A stretch of DNA of 64,000 nucleotides from Paenibacillus sp. MBLB1832 (GCF_032271945.1 NZ_CP130319.1:5721001-5785000); one strand, 5' to 3'. Positions 1-7,337 are shown, counted from the stretch's first letter. Program-made: numbers and translations. The notes: generated from the letters alone by a model not told the origin.

Positions 1-511
1 CGGTGAGCAAAAGAGGGCTTTGACTATCCGCTGTACGAGGAACAAGCGCCCAACCAATCTTCGGTGTCACAAACTGTGACTGCTTCACAGGAAAGGTGGT
101 GCCGTTCAGCGCTACAGACTGCACGCCAGGATACCCTATAACATCCACTGTCTCCAAGCTTAACAGCTTGTGGATTGCTTCAATACCGACGGGTTCAATG
201 CCAGCCGTATCCGCTGCAGCTTCCGCAGAGGCTGCATCTGCCAATTCTTGCCAATGACCGCCGCCGTCCTCGGTCCGCACGACGCCGTCTGCGTACTTCA
301 CCCAGCCTCGATCGAGATCGAGCATGCGAAACTCCAACGCCACACGCGGTGTTGGCGTAGGCACAGGCGTTGCTAGTGCCGCAACCTTGTCAGCCTCCTT
401 CTGGTTGAGCACCGCCTCAAATGGCGATTTGCCTATTAAAATCACTGCACTAGCCGCAAGGATGCAAGCACCAGCCAGCAGTGGCCATTGGCGCCGTTTA
501 TGTGGTCTCAC
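1..511 (-). CDS. Membrane-anchored protein with Asp-box-like motif, 3' end outside window
   Basis: This frame stays open from a GTG at 511 to the left edge, giving 170 codons with the C-terminus missing. The GTG is chosen because AAGGAGG lies 11 nt upstream; an ATG about 67 nt further upstream opens a different frame that stops after 23 codons. Residues 1-8 are basic and are followed by one hydrophobic segment (WPLLAGACILAASAVILIG), so this is a membrane anchor or uncleaved signal with the rest outside. Around residues 65-85 the text GWVKYADGVVRTEDGGGHWQ resembles a BNR/Asp-box turn of Ycf48-like beta-propellers, and a second GWAL follows near the edge. The function is unknown; the beta-propeller reading is inference. 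Confidence 0.6.
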   Translation of the reverse strand, partial: MRPHKRRQWPLLAGACILAASAVILIGKSPFEAVLNQKEADKVAALATPVPTPTPRVALEFRMLDLDRGWVKYADGVVRTEDGGGHWQELADAASAEAAADTAGIEPVGIEAIHKLLSLETVDVIGYPGVQSVALNGTTFPVKQSQFVTPKIGWALVPRTADSQSPLLLT

Positions 512-597
512 CAGCGATTCTTCCTCCTTCGGATTGCGAACAGGTTGTCCTTCTTCCAGACACCTCGGTACCGCCTCATTTCCTCTTATCGTAACAC

Positions 598-628
598 AAA
601 AAACCCGGAGACAGCTATGCCCCCGGGT
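598..628 (-). terminator. Intrinsic terminator of the ydjO-like gene
   Basis: Reading the minus strand, ACCCGG and CCGGGT arms are followed by a run of T. It lies 11 nt beyond the stop of the YdjO-like gene and before the GTG of the next gene. Confidence 0.75.
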
Positions 629-638
629 CCTCTACTAC

Positions 639-866
639 TTATATTTGTACGCCCTTCTTGAGCGCTTTCTGTTCACTATTCGTGTTATTCACTAATGGAA
701 GCAACTTCACACTTCGAATCATGCTAGACTGACATAAATGGCAAGTCGGCACGTGATCGAATGCAAAATTATCTCGCATCCAGCCTTTACAGCCTTCATT
801 TTCACAAGACCATATCGTCACATTTTCTAGAGGCATCTCTTCAAGCGACTTTTTTCTGGAATACAT
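639..866 (-). CDS. YdjO-like cold-inducible zinc-ribbon protein
   Basis: The product is a 75-residue protein with a CENEGCKGW motif and a CHLC motif about 20 residues later, a four-cysteine zinc-ribbon arrangement as in Bacillus subtilis YdjO (cold-inducible protein family). The lysine-rich tail (residues 58-75) carries no recognisable domain. A strong AAGGAGG site precedes the ATG. It is followed by its own terminator and sits directly upstream on the map of a cold shock protein gene on the same strand; this YdjO-csp pairing fits a cold-stress role. The biochemical function is not known to me. The family call rests on length, the cysteine pattern and the neighbourhood. Confidence 0.8.
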   Translation of the reverse strand: MYSRKKSLEEMPLENVTIWSCENEGCKGWMRDNFAFDHVPTCHLCQSSMIRSVKLLPLVNNTNSEQKALKKGVQI

Positions 867-941
867 GGATAAACCTCCTTAGAGTTTTCGTTAGAAAACT
901 GGCTTCGTAAGCATTCGCTTTAAAGTTACCTAACATCTGCC

Positions 942-983
942 TTAAATTGAAAAAGACTGCCATTACTTGCGTAAAGGCAGTCT
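942..983 (-). terminator. Intrinsic terminator of csp copy 1
   Basis: Perfect 8-bp arms AGACTGCC and GGCAGTCT are followed, on the minus strand, by TTTTCAATTT. It lies 12 nt after the csp stop codon. Confidence 0.85.
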
Positions 984-994
984 CTGTAATTATA

Positions 995-1195
995 TTACAG
1001 TTTTACAACGTTCTCAGCTTGTGGTCCGCGGTTACCTTGAACTACGCTGAATTCTACTGCTTGACCTTCGTCAAGAGTTTTGAAACCTTCGCCTTGAATT
1101 GCGGAGAAGTGAACGAATACATCGTTTCCACCTTCAACCTCGATGAAACCGAAACCTTTTTCTGCGTTAAACCATTTTACTGTACCAGTAGCCAT
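995..1195 (-). CDS. CspA-family cold shock protein, copy 1
   Basis: This 66-residue single cold shock domain is full length for the family. RNP1 (KGFGFIEV) and RNP2 (VFVHFS) are both present, so it should bind single-stranded RNA and DNA and act as an RNA chaperone during cold shock and growth. GGAGGTATTTCACA precedes the ATG. The protein differs from the second copy at 6736-6936 at only a handful of positions (for example [19 protein letters not shown] against [19 protein letters not shown]). Both genes share a conserved untranslated leader, which suggests post-transcriptional control in common. It is monocistronic, with its own terminator. Confidence 0.95.
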   Translation of the reverse strand: MATGTVKWFNAEKGFGFIEVEGGNDVFVHFSAIQGEGFKTLDEGQAVEFSVVQGNRGPQAENVVKL

Positions 1196-1297
1196 TGTGA
1201 AATACCTCCAAAAATTATTAACATGTTTTATTCTTCAAAGAGAAAAAATTCACACATTGTATAAGGTTCACTAACAAAATGAAAACCCTTTACAATA
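1196..1297 (-). promoter_or_regulatory. Conserved csp 5' leader, copy 1
   Basis: The minus strand from a candidate -10 (TATTGT, 1292-1297) to the csp start shares long blocks with the leader of copy 2: AAAGGGTT, TCATTT, GAACCTT, CAATGTGT, AATTTTTT, ACATGTTAATAA and TTTGGAGGTAT, in the same order. The AAGGGTT and AACCTT blocks can pair. Cold shock genes are known for long structured leaders; that this one senses temperature is inference. Confidence 0.6.
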
Positions 1298-1405
1298 TGT
1301 GAATTCAGGTTCTTTTTGTCGATTGGATTCATCATAACACAGCCGCTATGAAAACGCAAACTATTTCCATTGTTTACAAGTGGAGGCGGTTCTGATCCCC
1401 CAACT

Positions 1406-1466
1406 TTAGTCTAGGATGCAACTTAGTCTACAGACGGTTTGATGCTTAGAAGGGAGGGACTATACT
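1406..1466 (+). promoter_or_regulatory. Sigma-A-like promoter of the multicopper oxidase gene with upstream direct repeat
   Basis: TTGATG (1439-1444) and TATACT (1461-1466) are 16 nt apart and sit about 30 nt before the start codon. Immediately upstream, TTAGTCTA occurs twice (1406-1413 and 1423-1430), with starts 17 nt apart, in the position expected for an activator. The regulator is unknown. Confidence 0.6.
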
Positions 1467-1497
1467 TGACATATCGAGCATAGGAGGGTTTTCAACC

Positions 1498-3612
1498 GTG
1501 TACACCATTAGTATTCAAACGATATTAAGCGCCAGTTTATTGTACGTCATCTTCACTTGGATCGGCAGCGTGAAAGCATCCCGTTTCCTATACAGCGGCA
1601 GCTTAGAGAAGCTCCAGCGCAAAACACGCAAGCTATTGTTCTGGGCGTGGTTCCCCGCCATACCTGCTGCCGCGATCACAGCGGCCATCATCTGGCTGCA
1701 GCAACATATGGAGCCGACCTTCTGGAAGGACCGTCTTTTCTTCAACGTACCGCTGGTCGTTCTTCCGCTTTTGAGCATGTGGTTCGTGTCTGTCCCTCTA
1801 TTAATGAAGCTCCGCTCCCTAACCAAGCAAGGAGTAGCCGAAGGCAGCGGTAAGATCGAACCGATGATGTTCCAACTGGCTGCAAGCCCTAGACTCATTT
1901 TTCCCTACCAACTAACGGCGCTTAGCGCTCTCACTTCGCTTTACTTCGCATTAGTTCCAGCAACACCGTTCGAGTGGTTACAGGTCGCCGTACCTCTTGC
2001 TGTTCTCGCTCTACTGTCAGCGGGACTATGGTGGAGACACCAGCTTCGCGCCAAGCAGGTCAGCAAAGTTGAGCTTTACCAGGCGCCTCGTCTATGGAAA
2101 CGTATGTTAACGATGACAGGTGTGCTCATTGTTATTGCTGGGGTCGGATACTATGGCATCACATTTGCGATGGATAAAAGTGTCCTGCCATCCGAGATCG
2201 ACATGGCAAGCGGCACGCATGATTATGGCGGCGGCCCTTCTGGCGAGCATGCCCATCATGATATGACCGCCATGGCAGGAATGCCAGGCATGGTCGCCGT
2301 CACCGAGCTGACGGGTCCGAAAGAGGGGACGCCTGATCGTCATTTTGACCTTGTTGCACAGAAAAAAACGGTCACTCTGCCCTCTGGCAAAACGATAGAT
2401 GCATGGACCTATAACGCCCAAATTCCTGGGCCCGAGCTGCGCATGAAGGAAGGCGAACTTATTGAAGTGACGTTAACGAACCACGACATTGAGCAAGGGG
2501 TAACGGCGCACTGGCACGGCCTCGACGTTCCCAATGCAGAAGATGGTGTTGCTGGTGCCACGCAAAATGCGGTGATGCCAGGTGAAACCTATACGTATCG
2601 TTTCCGCGCTGAACAAGTGGGCAGCTTCTGGTACCACTCGCATCAGGATTCCAGAGAAGCCGTAAGCCTAGGGCTATTCGGGGCACTCATCGTAGAGCCG
2701 AAGGATTCGGCTGTGACAACTATTTTGGCGGGGGCGCAGCCAGTGAAAGATATTACGGTTCTGTCCCATCGTTGGAAAGGCGCGATCACCATCGGCGCTT
2801 CAGATGAACTTGATCGTCAGGCCGTCGCGCCAGGCACACCTGTCCGCATGCGGCTGATCAATACCGACGATTGGGTCGATCAAGTGTATACACTTGTCGG
2901 AACGCCTTTCGAAGTCGCGGCCATCGACGGTACTGACTTGAATAAGCCAGATGTTCTTACGAATACACATGTCATGGTTCCCACAGGCGGTCGCTTCGAT
3001 CTTACATTTACAATGCCAGATCATCCTGTTTTTTTGCAGATGGAAGGAAACGCGAAAGGAGGCATTCTGCTATCCCCAAACGGTCAAGGGAATGTCCCTG
3101 AGATCCCGAAAACACTGGCGTTCGATCCACTTATCTATGGAAGCCCGAAGGCAACGCCTTTTGATGCGGATAGCAAATTCGATCGCAATTTCACACTCAT
3201 TTTAGATAATAAATTAGGCTTCTATAATCGGAACTTCAACTTCCTTTATACGCTGAACGGGAAGGTGTTCCCTGATGCGCCGATGTTTATGGTGAAGGAA
3301 GGGGATCTGGTCAAAACAACGTTCATCAATCGCGGCAATGTGGAGCATCCGATGCATCTGCATGGCCACCATATGTTGGTGCTTTCACGCAATGGCAAAC
3401 CAACTACGGGAAGCCCTTGGTGGTCAGACACCTTGGATGTACAGCCCGGCGAAACGTATGAGGTCGCTTTCGTCGCCAATAATCCTGGCTTATGGATGGA
3501 TCATTGCCACAACCTTTCCCACGCCGCTTCGGGCATGTCGATGCATGTGATGTATGAAGGAGTGACGACGCCATTTTCGGTGGGGAGTGGGACGTTGAAT
3601 CATCCGGAATGA
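1498..3612 (+). CDS. Membrane-fused multicopper oxidase
   Basis: The product is a 704-residue protein. The first 230 residues form several hydrophobic helices (starting at residues 8, 48, 78, 137, 158 and 205), after which three cupredoxin-like domains follow, presumably outside the membrane. Copper ligand motifs are intact: HWHG near 338, YHSH near 378, HPMHLHGHH near 616 and HCHNLSHAASGM near 668; the HCH box holds the type 1 Cys and two type 3 His. A His/Met-rich stretch (GEHAHHDMTAMAGMPGM, about 249-265) resembles copper-handling linkers. It probably oxidises Cu(I) or another small substrate using O2. The start is a GTG with AGGAGGG 9 nt upstream. No copper ATPase or chaperone is adjacent. 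Confidence 0.88.
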   Translation: MYTISIQTILSASLLYVIFTWIGSVKASRFLYSGSLEKLQRKTRKLLFWAWFPAIPAAAITAAIIWLQQHMEPTFWKDRLFFNVPLVVLPLLSMWFVSVPLLMKLRSLTKQGVAEGSGKIEPMMFQLAASPRLIFPYQLTALSALTSLYFALVPATPFEWLQVAVPLAVLALLSAGLWWRHQLRAKQVSKVELYQAPRLWKRMLTMTGVLIVIAGVGYYGITFAMDKSVLPSEIDMASGTHDYGGGPSGEHAHHDMTAMAGMPGMVAVTELTGPKEGTPDRHFDLVAQKKTVTLPSGKTIDAWTYNAQIPGPELRMKEGELIEVTLTNHDIEQGVTAHWHGLDVPNAEDGVAGATQNAVMPGETYTYRFRAEQVGSFWYHSHQDSREAVSLGLFGALIVEPKDSAVTTILAGAQPVKDITVLSHRWKGAITIGASDELDRQAVAPGTPVRMRLINTDDWVDQVYTLVGTPFEVAAIDGTDLNKPDVLTNTHVMVPTGGRFDLTFTMPDHPVFLQMEGNAKGGILLSPNGQGNVPEIPKTLAFDPLIYGSPKATPFDADSKFDRNFTLILDNKLGFYNRNFNFLYTLNGKVFPDAPMFMVKEGDLVKTTFINRGNVEHPMHLHGHHMLVLSRNGKPTTGSPWWSDTLDVQPGETYEVAFVANNPGLWMDHCHNLSHAASGMSMHVMYEGVTTPFSVGSGTLNHPE

Positions 3613-3636
3613 TGCGTGGAATAAATAGTTCTTTAT

Positions 3637-4030
3637 ACCTATAATTTAAAATAGGTTTTCTTATTAAAAAATTAGGTATAAGTACCTAATTTAAAACTTA
3701 GAATTAAATAGACTTTGTTGGGACAAATAGCCAAGCCTCTTCTGCTAAACTGTAGTTACCGCCTATCATTTGGATGGCGGTCTTTTGCTTTTATAGCGAG
3801 TGAATTTCATATGAAATTCGATGATATCAAGGATACTTAGACCTATCGTTTGATTATTTTCCGAAGATATGGATATTTTGTGAAAATTTTAAGTTTTCAT
3901 TAATGTAAATTATTACATGTTAATATTCCATAATTATACATACAATTAAAATTTTTTGAGGGTAATAATACCTACTTTTTCGAATAAAATTACACGAGAC
4001 GAGCTATTATTATTTAGGTAATTATACCTA
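3637..4030. repeat. Repeated RGGTA-N4-TACCT palindromes in an AT-rich gap
   Basis: Three palindromes share the same 4-nt centre spacing: 3669-3692 (AAATTAGGTA/TACCTAATTT, 10-bp arms), 3961-3972 (GGTA/TACC) and 4015-4030 (TAGGTA/TACCTA). A fourth, with the half-sites turned around (ACCTAT-N8-ATAGGT), lies at 3637-3656. They sit in the 1 kb gap after the multicopper oxidase gene. They look like binding sites for a dimeric regulator, but none is identified. Confidence 0.5.
3758..3790 (+). terminator. Intrinsic terminator downstream of the multicopper oxidase gene
   Basis: ACCGCC and GGCGGT arms with a 12-nt loop are followed by CTTTTGCTTTT. It lies about 145 nt past the oxidase stop. Confidence 0.65.
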
Positions 4031-4530
4031 TTAGTTAGCAACTTTTTTTACAGCAAATTGGCAAGATACCGTTTTGGCGTTGAGGGAGATGGGTATTTTC
4101 AGAGTACCTAATTGGAGAAGATGGGGGAGGGGAAGGATTGTCTGATCGTGAGTATGGTACTTAAATAAGATCGCAGCATGTGCGTATTCATCCTCAAAAA
4201 GCTGTTCAGTCAACCATAAGCATGCAGTAATACCCTATATCCTAAATTTCAAAGAGTACATTCCCTTTTGCTAAATAATACGCACTGTCAGTGGTCTTAA
4301 ACTACAATTTGCAAGGCATCCATGAGGAATAGGCACACTATGATGTCTAATTTTTCACCGAAGCCAATAAAAGGCCGTTTGTGTAGAGCATAGGGTAATT
4401 TCCCTAAATGAAAACAGGCTTTTTTTTCAAAAAAGAGGGAGGGCATGTCACCTTAACTTACACATCGTTGACAAAAAATGCCCCGCCGTTTACTCTAAAG
4501 AAAGCAGTCACGACAATTGCATAGATCACC
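3791..4530. other. AT-rich intergenic stretch without a supported gene
   Basis: Apart from the palindromes noted, nothing coding is convincing here. A 60-codon minus-strand frame (4031-4213) has no ribosome-binding site and no recognisable family. The stretch ends at the riboswitch. Confidence 0.5.
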
Positions 4531-4636
4531 TTTCGTATAACCTCAGTAATCGGACTGAGGGTCTCTACTTAGAAACCGTAAATTTCTAGCTACGAAAAAT
4601 GTGCAGACCGGCATATTTTTCATGGCTAGTTTTTTT
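4531..4636 (+). promoter_or_regulatory. Purine-family riboswitch, 8-oxoguanine type, with ON-type terminator
   Basis: The aptamer has P1 TTTCGTA/TACGAAA (4531-4537/4591-4597), P2 CCTCAGT/ACTGAGG (4541-4547/4554-4560), J2/3 TCTCTAC, P3 closing at 4569-4575/4583-4589 and the conserved L3 CCGTAAA. C4590 occupies the position that reads guanine-type ligands. P3 is one pair longer than in xpt or pbuE aptamers, and G4589 stands where A73 is usual. The terminator arm CTAGCTACGAAAAATGTGC (4586-4604) reuses the P1 3' strand and pairs with 4611-4629, followed by seven T. Ligand binding should therefore block termination. Such variants upstream of 8-oxoguanine deaminase genes are described for Paenibacillaceae. 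Confidence 0.9.
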
Positions 4637-4678
4637 GTGCCTAAATCTTCATACATTAGGAGAGTAGGAGGTTGTACG

Positions 4679-6013
4679 ATGACAACTATTTTAATTAAAG
4701 ATGCACAAATCGTGACGATGAACGCGAACGGAGACATTCTAACTGGGGATTTGCTGATTGAAAATGACCGTATAACCGCGATTGGGCCGAACTTAGATGC
4801 TTCACCTGCGGATACGATCATCAATGCCAAGAATCGCACCGTCATTCCCGGCTTTATCCAGACCCATATCCACCTTTGCCAAACGCTGTTTCGCGGGAAA
4901 GGGGATGATCTCGAGCTGATGGATTGGTTGAAACAGCGGATTTGGCCGCTGGAAGCGTCCCATGACGAGGAGTCGATCTACTATTCGGCGATGCTCGGGA
5001 TCGGCGAACTCATTCAGAGTGGAACAACGACGATCGTGGATATGGAGACGGTGCATCACACGGATTTTGCTTTTCAGGCGATCGCGGAGAGCGGTATTAG
5101 GGCTTTATCCGGCAAGGTCATGATGGATAAAGGAGACGAAGTGCCGTTCGCTCTGCAGGAAAATACGGCAGATTCGCTGCAGCAAAGCGTGGATTTGCTC
5201 GAAAAATGGAACGGCCACGACGACGGTCGGATACAGTATGCGTTCTCGCCGCGTTTTGTGATCTCGTGCACGGAGGAGCTGCTGCGCGAGGTGCGCAGCT
5301 TGTCGGAGCACTACCAAGTGAAAGTGCACACACACGCTTCTGAAAATCGCGGTGAAATTGAGATTGTTCAAGCCGAGACGGGCATGCGCAACATCGTTTA
5401 TCTAGATCATCTCGGCTTGGCCAACGAGCGGCTCATCTTGGCACACTGCATCTGGCTCGACGAAGATGAAAAACGGATCATCCACGAGCGCGGCGTGCAT
5501 GTCAGCCACTGTCCCGGCTCGAACCTGAAGCTCGCTTCAGGGATCGCCGAGACGCCAGATATGCTGAAGCTGGATATCTCCGTCAGCTTAGGTGCCGATG
5601 GAGCGCCGTGTAACAACAATCTCGATATGTTTAACGAGATGCGGTTGGCGGCGCTCATCCAGAAGCCCATCCACGGACCAACCGCGATGAACGCGCAGAC
5701 GGTCTTCCGCATGGCGACGATCGGCGGCGCGCGTGCTGTCGGCATGGAGAAAGAGATCGGATCGCTCGAAGTCGGCAAGAAAGCCGACTTGGCGATACTC
5801 GATCTCAACAATTTTCACACGTATCCGTCCTACGACGTGGATCCGATCTCGCGCATCGTCTACTCAGCGACGCGCGCAGATGTCGAGACGACCATTATCA
5901 ACGGTCGGATCGTCATGGAGAACCGCATCCTGCGGACGGTGGATAAGAATATCGTCCTGCCTGAAGCGAATCGCTCGATTAAGCGATTGCTGAAGAGGGC
6001 AAACCTGCGGTAA
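4679..6013 (+). CDS. Amidohydrolase, probable 8-oxoguanine deaminase
   Basis: This 444-residue enzyme of the amidohydrolase superfamily (TrzA/AtzA/guanine deaminase-like) has all metal and catalytic positions: H63-x-H65 in QTHIHLC, H217/H219 in VHTHASE, H256 in LAHCIWL and D307 in LGADGAPCNN. The start ATG follows TAGGAGG; a longer frame from 4601 would begin inside the riboswitch terminator and is rejected. By sequence alone it could be called a 5'-deoxyadenosine, MTA/SAH or guanine-type deaminase. The upstream 8-oxoguanine-type riboswitch points to 8-oxoguanine, which it would convert to urate, removing oxidised guanine base. It is transcribed alone. The substrate is inferred from the riboswitch association, not from residues. 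Confidence 0.85.
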   Translation: MTTILIKDAQIVTMNANGDILTGDLLIENDRITAIGPNLDASPADTIINAKNRTVIPGFIQTHIHLCQTLFRGKGDDLELMDWLKQRIWPLEASHDEESIYYSAMLGIGELIQSGTTTIVDMETVHHTDFAFQAIAESGIRALSGKVMMDKGDEVPFALQENTADSLQQSVDLLEKWNGHDDGRIQYAFSPRFVISCTEELLREVRSLSEHYQVKVHTHASENRGEIEIVQAETGMRNIVYLDHLGLANERLILAHCIWLDEDEKRIIHERGVHVSHCPGSNLKLASGIAETPDMLKLDISVSLGADGAPCNNNLDMFNEMRLAALIQKPIHGPTAMNAQTVFRMATIGGARAVGMEKEIGSLEVGKKADLAILDLNNFHTYPSYDVDPISRIVYSATRADVETTIINGRIVMENRILRTVDKNIVLPEANRSIKRLLKRANLR

Positions 6014-6348
6014 TAGCCATTGAGGCTGGCTGCCATGGAAGGACCCGGTCAGGACAGTGCGGTAGACTCCGCATACTATAACGTTAGCTGTGTGCGCCCC
6101 AGCTGGTGGCGCCCTGGCGGTCCAGCGCCACCTCTCAGGTGCAAAGTCCGCTATCTGGCGCCTAGCTCGGCACCTGTAGCGTACTCGGGCCCATAAGGCC
6201 GCGTAACGCGCGAAGAACAGTTCTTCGGGACAGCGGTGCAGCGCATGGCAATCGCCTCGTAGCACTGGGCGTCGTCCTAGGCATGCGCCGCAAGCACCAC
6301 CTCAGCTGCTCTGAAGATGGGCCTGGCCAATTGTTGATGAACCACAAT
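6014..6348. other. GC-rich, hairpin-rich intergenic block
   Basis: The 330 nt after the deaminase gene are much more GC-rich than the flanking gaps and full of potential hairpins: GCGG/CCGC near 6058-6072, GGTGGCGC/GCGCCACC at 6105-6112/6125-6132, AGGTGC/GCACCT at 6137-6142/6170-6175, and GAAGAAC/GTTCTTC near 6218-6232. No frame has a start with a ribosome-binding site or recognisable protein. It could be a structured RNA, a degenerate gene or a repeat remnant; the sequence does not decide. Confidence 0.35.
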
Positions 6349-6557
6349 TTCACCTTCCTGTCCAACTTTAGCTGTGGTTAACCACTCCTATTTCGCCCAA
6401 GACTAGCTAACTCCCTAAAATAAGAGTGGTTAAACACTCTTAAAAAGCCCCTTCCATCGCAATTCCACCTTCCAACCCAACTTTAGCAGCGGTCAACCAT
6501 CTCTATCTCACCCAAAACTAGCTAAATCCCGAGAATAAGAGTGGTTGACCACTCTTA
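6349..6557. repeat. Family A palindromic repeat, two tandem units
   Basis: Four GGTT(A/G)ACC-type palindromes lie at 6366-6390, 6421-6442, 6482-6505 and 6536-6557. They form two units with a 115-nt period that share the spacer CCCAAnACTAGCTAA. The last palindrome is perfect, with centre AAGAGTGGTTGACCACTCTT. Related pairs occur at 20359, 32636 and 50567. They are intergenic and not coding. Confidence 0.8.
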
Positions 6558-6674
6558 ATCAGCCCCATTTACCATAGATCCCCGAAAATGAGCGGGTTCG
6601 AGGTGACATGTGAGTGGGGGATGGGTTGATATGCACGGTTAAGGAAGGTCAACCAGTCACCCCAATCTCTGAAC

Positions 6675-6702
6675 GCAAAAAAGACCCTTACAAGTAAGGG
6701 TC
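6675..6702 (-). terminator. Intrinsic terminator of csp copy 2
   Basis: Perfect 9-bp arms GACCCTTAC/GTAAGGGTC with a 2-nt centre are followed on the minus strand by TTTTTTGCG. Confidence 0.85.
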
Positions 6703-6735
6703 TCTCTTAGAGAATGCTATATGTGCAAGCGAAGC

Positions 6736-6936
6736 TTACAGTTTAACAACGTTCTCAGCTTGTGGTCCGCGGTTGCCTTGAACTACGTTGAACTCAACGC
6801 GTTGGCCTTCGTCCAAAGATTTAAAGCCTTCACCAACGATTGCGGAGAAATGTACGAATACATCGTTTCCACCTTCAACTTCGATGAAACCAAATCCTTT
6901 TTCTGCGTTAAACCATTTAACTGTTCCTACTGCCAT
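6736..6936 (-). CDS. CspA-family cold shock protein, copy 2
   Basis: This is a 66-residue cold shock domain with RNP1 KGFGFIEV and RNP2 VFVHFS, acting as an RNA chaperone. The ATG at 6936 is chosen over one 15 nt upstream because GGAGGTATTACCC directly precedes it and the resulting N-terminus ([10 protein letters not shown]) matches the family and copy 1. It is nearly identical to the protein at 995-1195, and the leaders are also alike, so the pair is a local duplication of gene plus control region about 5.7 kb apart. It has its own terminator. Confidence 0.95.
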   Translation of the reverse strand: MAVGTVKWFNAEKGFGFIEVEGGNDVFVHFSAIVGEGFKSLDEGQRVEFNVVQGNRGPQAENVVKL

Positions 6937-7045
6937 GGGTAATACCTCCAAAGTTTTATTAACATGTCTTTTTTCTTGTTTCGAACAAAAAAATTACACA
7001 TTGGAAAAGGTTTCATTCTCGTATAAATGAGAACCCTTTGCAATA
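6937..7045 (-). promoter_or_regulatory. Conserved csp 5' leader, copy 2
   Basis: The leader runs from a candidate -10 (TATTGC, 7040-7045; TTGAAG lies 17 nt further upstream) to the csp start. It shares ordered blocks with the leader of copy 1, including AAAGGGTT, CAATGTGT, AATTTTTT and ACATGTTAATAA before the ribosome-binding site. The blocks between differ in sequence and length. Confidence 0.6.
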
Positions 7046-7106
7046 CGCAATTAAGGTTATCCCTTCAAGACTACTCTACTGTACCACACAATATAGGGTA
7101 ATGCAA

Positions 7107-7325
7107 TTATAGTGGAGAGGGATTATCTGTTAATGTAAGGAACGATTCCCTGTCGTCGATTCGCAATGCGATTGCTAGTGCTAATGCGACATCTTTCGAC
7201 GGAATGATTCGACCGCTTTCGATAGAAACGAGGATGGAATACGAGATTCCCGCCTTCTCGCCAAGCTTGCGAAGCGTTAAGTTTTGCTGTTCCCGCAGCT
7301 CTTTGAGCCGATGATGGAAGGCCAT
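7107..7325 (-). CDS. Small XRE-family helix-turn-helix protein
   Basis: This 72-residue protein is almost entirely an XRE/Cro HTH domain: LKELREQQNLTLRKLGEKAGISYSILVSIESGRIIPS matches helices 1-4, with LGEKAGIS as the turn. The short acidic tail has no further domain. GAGGTGAGG precedes the ATG with 5-nt spacing. It lies 12 nt behind the MazG-like gene and is presumably cotranscribed with it. It is probably a DNA-binding repressor, perhaps of its own operon. The target is not visible, and no clear terminator follows. Confidence 0.85.
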   Translation of the reverse strand: MAFHHRLKELREQQNLTLRKLGEKAGISYSILVSIESGRIIPSKDVALALAIALRIDDRESFLTLTDNPSPL

Positions 7326-7337
7326 GCAAGCCTCACC

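Noticed and set aside
4031-4213. 60-codon minus-strand frame in the gap before the riboswitch
   Set aside because: No ribosome-binding site, no family resemblance, atypical residue make-up; treated as chance.
4531-4597. Adenine riboswitch call based on similarity to B. subtilis pbuE
   Set aside because: The ligand-reading position is C (4590), not U, so adenine is excluded; the ON-type layout alone does not imply adenine.
4601-4678. Longer N-terminus for the deaminase
   Set aside because: It would begin within the riboswitch terminator and has no ribosome-binding site; the ATG at 4679 has TAGGAGG.
6133-6150. Glycine riboswitch-like text CTCTCAGGTGCAAAG
   Set aside because: The surrounding helices of a glycine aptamer are missing, and the following gene content does not fit.
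5864-6265. 133-codon minus-strand frame over the end of the deaminase gene and the GC-rich gap
   Set aside because: It overlaps a real gene and has Arg/Ala-rich low-information sequence without a start site.
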